Below, piece after piece: positions 22,975-32,263 of a DNA stretch of 34,373 bases; position 1 is the first letter of the stretch, and each line of letters opens with the position of its first letter. This DNA comes from an uncultured Flavobacteriales bacterium (GTDB lineage Bacteria > Bacteroidota > Bacteroidia > Flavobacteriales_D > Crocinitomicaceae), in the NCBI GenBank assembly GCA_905478665.1, contig CAJQJL010000131.1, positions 1 through 34,373 on the forward strand, given 5' to 3'. The position numbers and the translations under genes are program-made. Under the pieces are notes generated by a model. It did not search any database and was not told the origin of the DNA. It saw nothing but the letters and a program-made list of their open reading frames with translations.

Positions 22975-25392
22975 ATGCACAAACTCCTCTTATTTTTCTT
23001 CCTTCTAATTTTCTGTAATGCATTTGGACAGTCTATTCAAGGTAGAATTCTCGATGCCAATCAAAAGCCTGCTGAGTTTGCAACAGTTCGACTCTTTTCT
23101 ACAAAGGATTCAACAGTTGTAAAAGGAACATTTGCAGATGTTACTGGCAAGTTTGAGATTAAGGACTTTGAGCATGGTGTCTACTTTATCAAGATAAGCT
23201 ATACCAATCATGAAGCCATGGAAATCCCCATCGATTATGAGCAAGGAGGGATGTCGATGATAGAATTTAAACTCGGCTATATAAAATTAGATTGGGATAG
23301 AACAGTTAATATCGATGAAGTTACCGCAGAGGGATCATTGGACATTCTAAAAGCTGGTATCGACAAGAAGGTCTACAATGTAGAAGATGACATTACAAAC
23401 AAAGGAGGAACAGTCAATGACGTATTGAACAACATTCCTTCAATTGAAGTAGATCAGGATGGGAATATTAGCTTGAGAGGAGATGGTAACGTGACAATTC
23501 TTATTGACGGACGACCAAGTACGCTTGCTGTCGGCGATGGTCAAAACATGTTGGATGCCTTACCTGCCAACTCGGTTGAACGAATAGAAGTGGTGACAAA
23601 CCCCTCTGCAAAGTACGATCCTGATGGAACTTCTGGAATCATCAATATCGTTTTGAAGCGGAATAAGTTAAAAGGGTTCAATGGGTTAATTTCAGCTACC
23701 GCAGCGACAGGCAATCAGTATGAGGGAAATATTGGGCTGAGTTATCGAAATAAGAATTTTAACCTTTATTTAAACTACTCGCTGAACTATTACGAAGGGT
23801 ATCGAAATTTTTACAGTGAGTTGGAACGCGAAATTACTCCAGACAGTTCAACTATCTTGCTTCAAGATCGGATTGGGTCAGACTTAAAGTCAACGAATAC
23901 AGGAGTGCTGGGAGCGGATTTTTATTTCAATGAACGCAATGTTTTTGCATTTGCAGCGACAGGTTCCATTGGAAGGAGGGTTCGAAAAGGAGAACTTGAA
24001 AATCGTTTGTATGTGGATGGAGATATTCTCGACAATCGCTGGGATAGAGATTCATACGATCCACGAAAGAACAAGAATTTTGATGTGAATCTCAATTATA
24101 CCCATTCATTCAAGGAACAGAAAGGAGATGTTGCGTTTAATGCTAATCAGTCGTTTGGAGATGGTACAACTGAAGGCTTTTATGAACAAACGTACTATGA
24201 TGCCTTTGAGAATTTGACGGGATTGGCTTCTTTGAATCAGCAACTTGAAAATACTTCGAACAGTGAAATTACAACAGCACAGATAGATTATAATTATGTC
24301 CTTAAAGATATAAAGGCACGAATTGAAGCTGGTTCTAAGGCTATTATTCGCGACGATGGGATTACGACTTATTCGGAGACCATGGATACGCTTACAGGTC
24401 AATTTTATGAAGACACGCTGGCGAATTTCGATTACAAGTACAATGAGCAGATCTATAGTCTTTATGCAATCTTTGGACAAGAATTGGGGAAATTCAAGTA
24501 TCAAGTTGGTGTAAGAGGAGAGTACGCGGAACAGATTCCATACCTAACAAGTACAGGAGAGAAGTTCACGAACAACTATTTCAACATTTTTCCATCGGCG
24601 CATATCAAGTATAATTTGAGCGAATCGTCGTTGTTGAGTCTCAGCTACAGCCGAAGAATAAATCGTGCGAAATCTCGTCAATTGAATCCATTCACAAGTT
24701 ATGCGGATCCATTGAATTTGCGAAGTGGAAATCCAGAATTACAGCCTGAGTATATAGATTCATATGATTTGGGTTATTCACTCAACAAGAAAAAACTCAA
24801 CTTTTCTTTCAGTGTTTATCACAGAAGAACGAGAGACGTGATCAACCGTGTGAAGCGCTATTATGAAAACAATACGGCTATTGTAACCTACGACAATATT
24901 GATAGGAGTGAAAGTACTGGGCTTGAGTCAATAATCGTCTACAAGCCTTTCAAGTGGATGCGCAATACATTCTCATTCAGAGGTAATTACATTGATTATA
25001 CAAATTCAGATGAAAACACAGATTGGAACAACGATGGTTTCAATATGGGGTTTAAATATATACTGACTATTGATTTTTGGAAGAAGACAATGAGTGCTCA
25101 ATTGAATGCCAATTACAGCGGTCCGCGTGTGTCGCCGCAAGGAGTTGTTCAACGACGTTCTGGAATAGATATTTCTTTGGAAAAGCGGTTGTTCGATAAT
25201 CGCTTGTCGATTGGTGCAAGGGCAACGGATATCTTTAACAATGTTGGGTTCGAACTAGAGTTGGTTCAAGAAGGCGTTCGTCAGACGGGTGAGTATAAGT
25301 GGTTAACACGTAGATTTTTCATTACCGCATCGTATAAGATCGGTAAGTACGATAAGAAGATTCCAAGAGGAGCAGGAGGAGATGGCTTTTAA
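22975..25392 (+). CDS. TonB-dependent outer-membrane receptor in a marR-osmC operon
   Basis: An 805-residue receptor. The signal peptide covers 1-19 (FCNAFGQ), a carboxypeptidase-regulatory-like domain covers about 21-100 (QGRILDANQKPAEFATVRLF ... GKFEIKDFEHGVYFIKISY), and a plug covers about 130-230 (NDVLNNIPSIEVDQDGNIS, LRGDGNVTILIDGRPS, VERIEVVTNPSAKYDPDG). A long barrel follows, with many aromatic strands and the end RFFITASYKIGKY. It belongs to the Bacteroidota 'outer membrane beta-barrel' branch whose ligands are mostly unknown. The 3' end is followed by no clear terminator. Its abutment with osmC means it should respond to the same signal as the MarR protein. Confidence 0.87.
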   Translation: MHKLLLFFFLLIFCNAFGQSIQGRILDANQKPAEFATVRLFSTKDSTVVKGTFADVTGKFEIKDFEHGVYFIKISYTNHEAMEIPIDYEQGGMSMIEFKLGYIKLDWDRTVNIDEVTAEGSLDILKAGIDKKVYNVEDDITNKGGTVNDVLNNIPSIEVDQDGNISLRGDGNVTILIDGRPSTLAVGDGQNMLDALPANSVERIEVVTNPSAKYDPDGTSGIINIVLKRNKLKGFNGLISATAATGNQYEGNIGLSYRNKNFNLYLNYSLNYYEGYRNFYSELEREITPDSSTILLQDRIGSDLKSTNTGVLGADFYFNERNVFAFAATGSIGRRVRKGELENRLYVDGDILDNRWDRDSYDPRKNKNFDVNLNYTHSFKEQKGDVAFNANQSFGDGTTEGFYEQTYYDAFENLTGLASLNQQLENTSNSEITTAQIDYNYVLKDIKARIEAGSKAIIRDDGITTYSETMDTLTGQFYEDTLANFDYKYNEQIYSLYAIFGQELGKFKYQVGVRGEYAEQIPYLTSTGEKFTNNYFNIFPSAHIKYNLSESSLLSLSYSRRINRAKSRQLNPFTSYADPLNLRSGNPELQPEYIDSYDLGYSLNKKKLNFSFSVYHRRTRDVINRVKRYYENNTAIVTYDNIDRSESTGLESIIVYKPFKWMRNTFSFRGNYIDYTNSDENTDWNNDGFNMGFKYILTIDFWKKTMSAQLNANYSGPRVSPQGVVQRRSGIDISLEKRLFDNRLSIGARATDIFNNVGFELELVQEGVRQTGEYKWLTRRFFITASYKIGKYDKKIPRGAGGDGF

Positions 25393-25402
25393 GCTAACTC
25401 AA

Positions 25403-25528
25403 TTACTTTGATTTCGTCTTTAATCGAATTCCCAGACCTAACAAGGCTGAGTCGAATCCAGACTTTACATTTTTCTGCTTCTTCTTTTGATCGCGTAATA
25501 TTTTTGCTATTTCTAATGATGTTAACAT
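25403..25528 (-). CDS. possible 41-residue small protein, unknown
   Basis: A minus-strand reading frame from an ATG at 25528 to a TAA at 25405-25403 encodes 41 residues: MLTSLEIAKILRDQKKKQKN, then a second half with SGFDSALLGLGIRLKTKSK. It is lysine-rich with two short amphipathic helices. It fills most of the 216-base gap between the TonB receptor and the pseudouridine synthase, downstream of the latter on the same strand. No ribosome site or promoter is convincing, so it may be chance. The rest of the gap shows nothing recognisable. Confidence 0.35.
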   Translation of the reverse strand: MLTSLEIAKILRDQKKKQKNVKSGFDSALLGLGIRLKTKSK

Positions 25529-25608
25529 AACAGCCGATTTAATAGGTTAAAACAATATAATCAAATAGTGTACCATTTACAGGGCGAATGAGTAAACGGT
25601 AGTTTTAA

Positions 25609-26190
25609 TCAATTAATCGGAAGAAATGGCAGGACTTCTCCAGTGTTAAGCCTATCGATGGTGTATTCATGAACAGAAAATCGAATTAGACGCAAGGTTG
25701 GAAAACCGACTGCGGCTGTCATCTTTCGAACTTGCCTGTTTTTTCCTTCTGTGATTTTAAGTTCTATCCACGATGTGGGAATGGCTTTTCGAGAGCGGAT
25801 TGGAGGAATTCGGTCTTGTACTTTAGGAGGATCCATTTTTTTACACTTCGCTTTTGAAACCTTGTGCTTATTTCCTTTGTGCGTAATGATTATGGTTCCG
25901 CTGCATAATTCAGTAATTGCCTTCGGTGTGATATCTCCCTCCACTTGTACCCAATAGGTTTTTTCAGTCTTGAAGCTGGGGTCAGTCATTCTTGCTTTAA
26001 ACTGATTGTCATTTGTGAGAAGTAATAAGCCTTCGCTATCTTTATCCAGTCTTCCAACGGAATATACATCGCTAGGAAAATCAAATAAGTCTCCGAGTAA
26101 TAGGTCATCTGGTTCACCTGTAAATTGGCACAGATAGCCATATGGCTTGAATAAACGGTAATACTTCGGGGTGTCTATTTTTTGAGACAT
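25609..26190 (-). CDS. RsuA/RluE-type 23S rRNA pseudouridine synthase
   Basis: Isomerises a uridine in large-subunit rRNA to pseudouridine. Its 193 residues contain the catalytic aspartate D49 in VYSVGRLDKDSEGLLLLTND (43-62) and the late family motif EGKNRQVRKM. The compact length and absence of an N-terminal S4 domain fit the RluE branch (E. coli U2457). It overlaps the upstream methyltransferase gene by 16 bases, making it the downstream end of the BatA-dihydroorotase-methyltransferase-RluE operon. Confidence 0.92.
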   Translation of the reverse strand: MSQKIDTPKYYRLFKPYGYLCQFTGEPDDLLLGDLFDFPSDVYSVGRLDKDSEGLLLLTNDNQFKARMTDPSFKTEKTYWVQVEGDITPKAITELCSGTIIITHKGNKHKVSKAKCKKMDPPKVQDRIPPIRSRKAIPTSWIELKITEGKNRQVRKMTAAVGFPTLRLIRFSVHEYTIDRLNTGEVLPFLPIN

Positions 26191-26744
26191 GTGTATACGA
26201 AGGCAGGAGGGAAGTTCTTCATCGTGAATTTAATACTCACGTTCTTATAGCGCGATTCCAATAATTTTTTCGCCTGTAATGAATATTGAAATTGTGTATA
26301 TACACCATTGTCTTTAAGACAAGCGTACGCTTCGTCTAGAACCGTGTGGCGCAATTTTTCAGGGAATACAGTTAAAGGAAGCGATGAAATAACAGCATCT
26401 ACTTGCTTTTGCTCTTCTTCGCTAAGGTATTTGTGAATATGCTCTGCTGAGTCGTGAATAATTTGAACACGTGGATCATCAATGCGTGCATCTAGTGATT
26501 CGAAAAAATTGTCGTTCAATTCAAAAACCAAAAGTTTTGCATCGCTTTTCATGCGCTCGATAATGACATCTGTAAAGACGCCTGTTCCAGGTCCAAGTTC
26601 TACAATGAGATTTGAATTGTCAAAATCAACATTCTCAATCATCTTTTCTCCAAGTGCTTTCGTGCTTGGGTTCACCGCGCCAACGACACGTCGTTCTTTA
26701 ATGAATTCCTTCAGGAAATTTCGTTTGGTCTTTTTTGGCGGCAT
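26175..26744 (-). CDS. SAM-dependent methyltransferase, possible phospholipid N-methyltransferase
   Basis: A 189-residue class I methyltransferase. It has N-terminal KRNFLKEFIKERRVVGAVNPST (8-28), motif I VELGPGTG (48-55), an acidic E75 after strand 2, and SSLPL (120-124). The GAVNPST opening and SSLP motif resemble PmtA-type phosphatidylethanolamine N-methyltransferases and KsgA-like rRNA dimethylases. The former is the better guess because there is no rRNA-binding extension. It begins four bases after dihydroorotase ends and overlaps the pseudouridine synthase. Confidence 0.75.
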   Translation of the reverse strand: MPPKKTKRNFLKEFIKERRVVGAVNPSTKALGEKMIENVDFDNSNLIVELGPGTGVFTDVIIERMKSDAKLLVFELNDNFFESLDARIDDPRVQIIHDSAEHIHKYLSEEEQKQVDAVISSLPLTVFPEKLRHTVLDEAYACLKDNGVYTQFQYSLQAKKLLESRYKNVSIKFTMKNFPPAFVYTCLKK

Positions 26745-26748
26745 TCAA

Positions 26749-28008
26749 TTAGTCTTTGAGTGCTAATTTACCCATATTCATAATACCTATCACGTGTCCT
26801 TGGAGTTCTTTATTCACAAGCGGGGTGTTGGTGACTAATGAGCAGATGTCAGCTTTAGAAAGCTTCCATTGCTTGTCTGGGTTGAAAATAGTAAGATCAG
26901 CTGGTTGATTTTCTTTTATAGTAGTGGTTGCTATTCCTAGCAATATTCTTGGTTGAATTGTTAAAGCACGAATTACAGTGCTCAAATCAAATTCATCTTT
27001 TGAACGCAAGGATGCAAATGCGGTTTGAAGATTCAGTGTCCCGAATTCTGAAACATCAAATTCAACATCTTTTTCTTCTTTGTCATGCGGACGATGGTCG
27101 GAAACGATACAGTCAATTGTGCCATCTTTGACGCCAGACCATAAGGCCTTTCGATCCTTTTCAAATCGAAGAACGGGTAATAATTTGTAATTGCTATCGA
27201 AGCCTAACAATGCTTCTTCATTGTAAACTAGATTTGCTACGTGCACATCTGCTGTTACATTTAATCCTTTCGCTTTGGCTTTACGAACCAACTCAACACC
27301 TTCTTCCGTTGAAATACCTGTTAGGTGAAGTTTACCTCCTGTATATTCTGCAAGGCGGATATTTCGTTCGATTTCAATAATTTCCCCAATGGATGGATCT
27401 GCTTTAAGTCCTGTCTTTGTGGATGCCATTCCCTCATTCACTATTCCCTTACCCGACAACGATTCGTCTCGAGAAAAGGCACTGATGGTTCCTCCAAAGT
27501 TCTTAGCATAGAGCAAAGCCCTGTACAAAACGCCTGAATTTATCGGGTGTAAATCATCAGAGAATAGATGGACACCAAATTGGGTCATGTCGTACATTTC
27601 TGATAAATTCTCTCCTTTCATTCCAACTGAAACAGTTCCAATCGGATGAATAGAGGTTACATGTCCTACAGCCTTCTGGTTTAGGTACTGAATTTGGCTC
27701 TTTCCGTCAACAACAGGAATGGTGCTTGGAACTACAGCAACATGTGTGTATCCTCCAAAAGCTGCAGCATTTAATCCGGTTTCAACGGTTTCTTTGTGTT
27801 CCATTCCAGGATCGCAGAAGTCCGCTTTGAGATCTACCCAACCAATGGAAACATGAAGATTGTCGTCGTTAACTACGGTGGCTTCCTCATCTGAAATCGA
27901 ATCCTCAATCTTTACAATGGTTCCGTTTTCAACCAAAAGATCCTTTACCTGACCATCGTAAGAAGATGTGCTGTCAACGATTTTGGCTTGTTTGAGTAAG
28001 ATTTTCAT
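26749..28008 (-). CDS. dihydroorotase homologue lacking the HxH metal motif
   Basis: A 419-residue cyclic amidohydrolase of the dihydroorotase family, which in active form closes carbamoyl-aspartate to dihydroorotate in pyrimidine synthesis. The family scaffold is clear: KETVETG after the first strand, [23 protein letters not shown], and [11 protein letters not shown] with [10 protein letters not shown]. Where active enzymes read D-x-H-x-H-x-x-x-P-G, this protein has [10 protein letters not shown] (59-68), so both metal-binding histidines are replaced by K61 and D63. The later PHHL-type block is also changed to VHVANL. It may be a non-catalytic partner like the inactive homologues that hold aspartate transcarbamoylase, or may bind metal differently. 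It follows the BatA gene by 13 bases. Confidence 0.85.
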   Translation of the reverse strand: MKILLKQAKIVDSTSSYDGQVKDLLVENGTIVKIEDSISDEEATVVNDDNLHVSIGWVDLKADFCDPGMEHKETVETGLNAAAFGGYTHVAVVPSTIPVVDGKSQIQYLNQKAVGHVTSIHPIGTVSVGMKGENLSEMYDMTQFGVHLFSDDLHPINSGVLYRALLYAKNFGGTISAFSRDESLSGKGIVNEGMASTKTGLKADPSIGEIIEIERNIRLAEYTGGKLHLTGISTEEGVELVRKAKAKGLNVTADVHVANLVYNEEALLGFDSNYKLLPVLRFEKDRKALWSGVKDGTIDCIVSDHRPHDKEEKDVEFDVSEFGTLNLQTAFASLRSKDEFDLSTVIRALTIQPRILLGIATTTIKENQPADLTIFNPDKQWKLSKADICSLVTNTPLVNKELQGHVIGIMNMGKLALKD

Positions 28009-28021
28009 TCCACCTGCAGTT

Positions 28022-30067
28022 TTATTTTAAGAATCGAACAAGTAACATTTCAATCACAACAAAAATAAGGGTTAAAATGATACAAATTTTCCAATAGCTA
28101 AAAGGTTTGTCAATATCTATTGTGGATAAAGTCGATTCGGTGCCAATTTCGTTGAAGGTAATTTCATCCACACCATTCGCCTTAAATTTTTCGCGAATCT
28201 CCTGTTCATTGTATTGAGCCAATAAAGATTCATTTCGATTGTAATTCAGACTAATCATGCCGATCGTCTTATCTGTTTTAATAGTGAAGTTTCCTGATTT
28301 CAATTGTTGAAAGTCTTTCAGCATATTAAGCGACAAGTAATTTACGCCAGAGGCAGAAGTGACTTGAGGAATGAAGTCAAAATCGCTGTTAGTTATATGA
28401 ACTGGGCTGTCGTCACTGAGTTTTTCATAGATAGGATAACGTGTTTGATCTCCAATTATCACGAAGTCTGGCTGTGCACGTTGACTGAGTTCGCCTATCC
28501 TTAATAGAAGGGTAGAGAAGAGTGCATTTTTTGAAAAGTTTCCAAAATCCTCATGAAGTGAACTGTAGAACATATATGAGGTGCCCTCCGTTTTACTTGA
28601 AGAAAAGAGTGGTAGGCCGTTTTGTAATTGAACTAGCTTTGAACTTAACGAGTTTCCTCCGTTAAGTGCACGGAAGGTTCTGGAAACACTTGGAAGATTG
28701 AGTTTATCAGTTTCGTTTTCAAATACACCTTCAAAGAAAGGATCGTCGTAATTGACTGAATTTATTTTGTTGCCTGAAGAAACGGCATCTCCCATTCTGG
28801 CAAGTTTGACTTGTTCAAGTAAAAAGTTCCAATCATTTTTATTCGGTTGTTTTCCAGGAAACAAGGCGATAGATCCGCCAGATTTCACAAAATCAATAAG
28901 GTAGTTGGCTATTCCTTTCGATATATCATTCGCTCCGTTGACTACCAACAAATCCTTTCCTTGAAAGTCATCTGTTGTTACACTCGTGATATTTCGTTCT
29001 TCGTGAAGATAGAATGCATCCAAGTCGTAAACCGTTGCGATATTCGGTGTTGCATCCTCTCCATTTAGGGTCAGAATACTGACATTTTTAGTCACATCAT
29101 AAGAAAGGTAGAATGCATCATCAAAGAAAATGTGGTCATCCACCACTTGCACTTTGCCAGATTTAAGTCCTGTCGATTTATGTGAATAACTTAAGCGAGT
29201 AACTGTTCTTTTATTTTTCGGAAGGCTTACAAATATTTCATTGTCGTAACCACCAATTTCAACCATCACTTCAACATTCTCCAGATCGTTCTCACTGTTA
29301 TTGGCGATTCTAATATTCAGTTCGTTTTGAGTATTTACTCTATGAATCGGCGATGAAAACCAAATCGAATCAATATAAATGTTTGCGTTTACCTGAGGAC
29401 TTAACTTAATAGGGAAGAAGGCGACGTTATCTGTTTCTAATTCTTGGGCGTTAAAACCATTTGATTTTTGAAAATCGGAGAGAAAGACATATTGAACGTT
29501 CGTTTCCGCAGACTGCACATCACTATCATTGAGACGATCAAGTTGCCATTTCAGCACTTCGTCCGACGAATGCATGATTGGCGACAGCTCAATGTTATCC
29601 AGCTTTTCAAATGCTTCAATTTTTGAAAGGAGTCGTTCTTCACTTCCAGACATGTCATTCGTTCCAATAAGAAAACGTGTGTCTAACGGTGCTTTTTCAA
29701 TAATCGAACGTGCATTTTCTCGGGCTTGTGAAAGTAATTCTCCTTCTGCACCTCTGGCTTGCATTGAAAAAGAATTGTCTATATAAAAAGCAAGAACAGA
29801 CTCTTTCGCCTCATTCGATGATCCTTCATTCGGAAAATATGGTTGTGCGAACGCAAGAACAAGAAAGGTGAATGCAAGCAAACGACTTAGAAGTACCAGT
29901 AAATGTTTTAAACGTTGTGTGGACTTCGTTTTTTGATCTACCTGACGGATGAATTTAAGGCTGGAAAAATAGAGTGTTTTGTACCGCTTGAAATTGAAGA
30001 GATGAATAACAATGGGAATTACCAGTACGGCGAGCGCCCAAAGAAATTCAGGATACAAAAACTTCAT
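28022..30067 (-). CDS. BatA-domain / von Willebrand A-like membrane protein
   Basis: A 681-residue inner-membrane protein. The N-terminus is the BatA domain: [20 protein letters not shown] (helix 7-24), then [16 protein letters not shown], and a second helix at about 55-77 ending FAQPYFP. A von Willebrand-A-like domain starts with [16 protein letters not shown] (91-106; MIDAS-like D97-x-S-x-S). A long beta-rich periplasmic region and a C-terminal helix (about 655-678) complete it. BatA-type proteins are a Bacteroidota hallmark linked to envelope homeostasis in related Bat systems, with no established biochemical role. It heads the minus-strand operon with dihydroorotase. A consensus -7 element lies almost on the ATG. 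Confidence 0.9.
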   Translation of the reverse strand: MKFLYPEFLWALAVLVIPIVIHLFNFKRYKTLYFSSLKFIRQVDQKTKSTQRLKHLLVLLSRLLAFTFLVLAFAQPYFPNEGSSNEAKESVLAFYIDNSFSMQARGAEGELLSQARENARSIIEKAPLDTRFLIGTNDMSGSEERLLSKIEAFEKLDNIELSPIMHSSDEVLKWQLDRLNDSDVQSAETNVQYVFLSDFQKSNGFNAQELETDNVAFFPIKLSPQVNANIYIDSIWFSSPIHRVNTQNELNIRIANNSENDLENVEVMVEIGGYDNEIFVSLPKNKRTVTRLSYSHKSTGLKSGKVQVVDDHIFFDDAFYLSYDVTKNVSILTLNGEDATPNIATVYDLDAFYLHEERNITSVTTDDFQGKDLLVVNGANDISKGIANYLIDFVKSGGSIALFPGKQPNKNDWNFLLEQVKLARMGDAVSSGNKINSVNYDDPFFEGVFENETDKLNLPSVSRTFRALNGGNSLSSKLVQLQNGLPLFSSSKTEGTSYMFYSSLHEDFGNFSKNALFSTLLLRIGELSQRAQPDFVIIGDQTRYPIYEKLSDDSPVHITNSDFDFIPQVTSASGVNYLSLNMLKDFQQLKSGNFTIKTDKTIGMISLNYNRNESLLAQYNEQEIREKFKANGVDEITFNEIGTESTLSTIDIDKPFSYWKICIILTLIFVVIEMLLVRFLK

Positions 30068-30071
30068 GTAT

Positions 30072-30079
30072 CAAAGATA
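30072..30079 (-). promoter_or_regulatory. -7 element TATCTTTG directly before the BatA-domain gene
   Basis: TATCTTTG on the minus strand matches TAnnTTTG exactly and ends four bases before the ATG at 30067, implying a leaderless mRNA. No TTG stands at the usual 19-21 base distance, so strength may depend on an activator. Confidence 0.4.
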
Positions 30080-30105
30080 AATTTAAATAATGATGAATGC
30101 TGTAT

Positions 30106-30142
30106 TATCCGATAGGAATTTCAAATACCTTTTTGTCGGATA
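30106..30142. repeat. inverted repeat upstream of the BatA-domain gene
   Basis: TATCCGATA (30106-30114) and TGTCGGATA (30134-30142) are complementary over nine bases with one wobble, and inner GG/CC and ATT/AAT pairs extend the hairpin. No T-run follows, so an operator is more likely than a terminator. It sits 27-63 bases upstream of the -7 element. Confidence 0.4.
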
Positions 30143-30212
30143 GTTAAAACAGTTGATTGGTAGTTAGTTATTCAATGTGTTACCGAGTCAATATTCAAGT
30201 CGTATTGGCTGC

Positions 30213-31640
30213 TTAACCAGCAGTTTCCTTCAGGTTTTGAACTGTTTCACAGGGATCTGAATTCTTTTCTAAATTTGGATTCTCTTCAACGAATTGCTCA
30301 AGAACTTTAAAGAAATTTAGAATGTCTTCCTTTTCATTCGTCGCGTTAATCGTTACCAGTCGAACAAATTCAGTGTCATTAAACGATCCGAACCCAACAA
30401 CCGTGATCTGATTTTCGTAAAGTGCGGTACACAGAACGTTCGGATCAATGTTTTTATAATTAAAGCAAATGGAGATCGAGTCGTCGAAACTATATAAACA
30501 GTAATCTGGATGACTTTTGACGTATTCACGTGCGGTATCGGCAAGTAAAAATTGCTTGTCAACCATTGCTTCTAGGCCTTTGGTGCCAATCGATTTCCAA
30601 AGGGTCCAAAACTTCAAAGCGTCATTTCTTCTTCCACATTGAAAGGAGGTTTTTCCCAGATTAAAGTCATCACCATCTGTTTGGTAGAGGTAATCGGCGT
30701 CGTTGCTAAAGGTTTTATGCAATTGCTGTTTATCCTTGACCAATAGAATGGAGCAAGTCAACGGAGTTCCCAGCATTTTATGGGCGTTGTAACTAAACGA
30801 GTTGGATCGCTCAATTCCCTTTAGTAAATGCTTGTATTTTCCACTCAAGAAGACAGCTCCTGAGTATGCTCCGTCTATGTGCAGCCAAATGTTGTACTTT
30901 TCACAAATGTCCGCTATGCGATCAAAAGGATCAAAAGATCCTAAAACGGTTGTTCCAGCAGTAGCATTTACATAAGCAGGAGTATATCCTTCTTTGATAT
31001 CTAGAATAATTTGTTCCTCTAATTTTTCAGAGAGCATTCGTCCTTGATTGTCCGTTGGTATGTAGCGAACATTGTTCCTTCCAATTCCAGCAAAACTTGC
31101 GTTCTTAGCATTTGAGTAATGCGATTCTGCAGAAGTATAGACGGTAATTTTTTTTGTGCTTCCTGCATTTCTGAAATCAGGATCGCAAGCATCACGTCCC
31201 ATCATTAAGGCCATGTAGTTGCTCATTGAACCGCCCGTCGGGAATGTACCATTACTTTGCGGTCCATAACCAATCAAGTCACATGAACGTCTGATTACTT
31301 CTTGCTCGATTCCAACTTGAGGTCCTGCGACCTTATAGGTGTACATACTGTTGTTCAGCATTACAGCTAATAAATCGCCCAAAATTGCCTTTCCTTGTCT
31401 TCCTCCAAATAACTGATTGAAAAAAAGGTTAGTTGAAGTTTTTGGGGTAGCGATAATTACTTCTTTGAGAACACTTTTGAGCTGATTGTCAATCATTGGA
31501 GCTTCATTCAATGAAAGGTCCAGCGTGTTGTATAATTCTTCAGCTTCAATTCTATTCGCAACAGGGTGTAGCTCTTCTTCTTTTAATAGAATTTCTACAA
31601 GCTCATTGAATAGTTGTAAATCGTTGTTTAATTCAGACAT
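30213..31640 (-). CDS. PLP-dependent group II decarboxylase, probable cysteine sulfinate decarboxylase
   Basis: A 475-residue cytosolic decarboxylase of the glutamate/cysteine-sulfinate/aspartate decarboxylase family. The fold-type I features are complete: FPTGGSMSNYMALMMGRD (133-150), HIDGAYSGAV (254-263, cofactor Asp), and the Schiff-base lysine K288 in SYNAHKMLGTPLTCS. The later QCGRRNDALKFWTLWK is close to animal CSAD and GAD. Sequence alone cannot separate glutamate, aspartate and cysteine sulfinate as substrate. The adjoining cysteine dioxygenase gene (28 bases upstream, same strand) makes cysteine sulfinate the best guess, giving hypotaurine. Diaminobutyrate decarboxylase is an alternative. 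Confidence 0.85.
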   Translation of the reverse strand: MSELNNDLQLFNELVEILLKEEELHPVANRIEAEELYNTLDLSLNEAPMIDNQLKSVLKEVIIATPKTSTNLFFNQLFGGRQGKAILGDLLAVMLNNSMYTYKVAGPQVGIEQEVIRRSCDLIGYGPQSNGTFPTGGSMSNYMALMMGRDACDPDFRNAGSTKKITVYTSAESHYSNAKNASFAGIGRNNVRYIPTDNQGRMLSEKLEEQIILDIKEGYTPAYVNATAGTTVLGSFDPFDRIADICEKYNIWLHIDGAYSGAVFLSGKYKHLLKGIERSNSFSYNAHKMLGTPLTCSILLVKDKQQLHKTFSNDADYLYQTDGDDFNLGKTSFQCGRRNDALKFWTLWKSIGTKGLEAMVDKQFLLADTAREYVKSHPDYCLYSFDDSISICFNYKNIDPNVLCTALYENQITVVGFGSFNDTEFVRLVTINATNEKEDILNFFKVLEQFVEENPNLEKNSDPCETVQNLKETAG

Positions 31641-31668
31641 ATACTATTTTCTATAAAACGGAATTGAT

Positions 31669-32220
31669 TCAAGACGCGTTAAAAATCTTGGTGTAAGCTA
31701 ATTCTTTGGTAGTGAATTCTGATCTTTCTTCATCAAATACCTGACAACTTCTTATTGGCTTTGCGTATAGATGCAGAGACATACCTCGCTTGTCGGAGGT
31801 GTTTTCAAGTCTATGAAACCCAATAAAATCAACCATGAAGGTAATTCCTCCTTCTTTTATGTCAGTCGATTTTTGCTGAGTCATTTCTGTCTCACTTTTT
31901 TTTCTGAAGATTGTCTCTTTGAATGCGCCGTCTATGGCATACACCCAACACTCTTCGCCTCCATGATCATGAATAGCGGTAAATTGTCCCTTTTCCCAAC
32001 AGAGAAGAATTAATTCAAATGAATCTGTTTCAACAATGCAGTTGCGCGTGTATGACTCATCGGACCATGAGCTGAATTGATCAAACTCATTTTTCGGGAT
32101 GTTTATGGAGCGGAATATTTTGTCAAACTTCGTCCTCTCACCTTCGGATAGGGAGTTCACTAAATCGTTGATCGTTTGTATGTTCTCGGTAACTTTGGTA
32201 ACTGTCTTTTCGGATATCAA
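31669..32220 (-). CDS. cysteine dioxygenase (cupin), non-AUG start
   Basis: A non-haem iron enzyme that oxidises cysteine to cysteine sulfinate. The 183-residue cupin has the three iron ligands H84 and H86 (TAIHDHGGEEC) and H136 (FIGFHRLEN), the substrate-binding arginine R59 in YTRN, and C91 and Y152 at the positions that form the Cys-Tyr cofactor in mammalian enzymes (SLHLYAKP). The only usable starts are TTG (32220-32218) or ATT (32223-32221): no in-frame ATG exists between the upstream stop and codon 113. An unusually strong Shine-Dalgarno (AAAGGAGG, 32238-32231) precedes it. Co-transcribed with the decarboxylase, 28 bases downstream. Confidence 0.88.
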   Translation of the reverse strand: MISEKTVTKVTENIQTINDLVNSLSEGERTKFDKIFRSINIPKNEFDQFSSWSDESYTRNCIVETDSFELILLCWEKGQFTAIHDHGGEECWVYAIDGAFKETIFRKKSETEMTQQKSTDIKEGGITFMVDFIGFHRLENTSDKRGMSLHLYAKPIRSCQVFDEERSEFTTKELAYTKIFNAS

Positions 32221-32230
32221 AATGGGGTTT

Positions 32231-32238
32231 CCTCCTTT
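32231..32238 (-). promoter_or_regulatory. strong Shine-Dalgarno for cysteine dioxygenase
   Basis: The minus strand reads AAAGGAGG at 32238-32231, followed by 7 bases to ATT or 10 to TTG. Such perfect sites are rare in Bacteroidota, which mostly lack strong Shine-Dalgarno sequences. It likely compensates for a weak start codon. Confidence 0.65.
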
Positions 32239-32263
32239 TTTTTGTTCAACAATTTGCTCAAGT

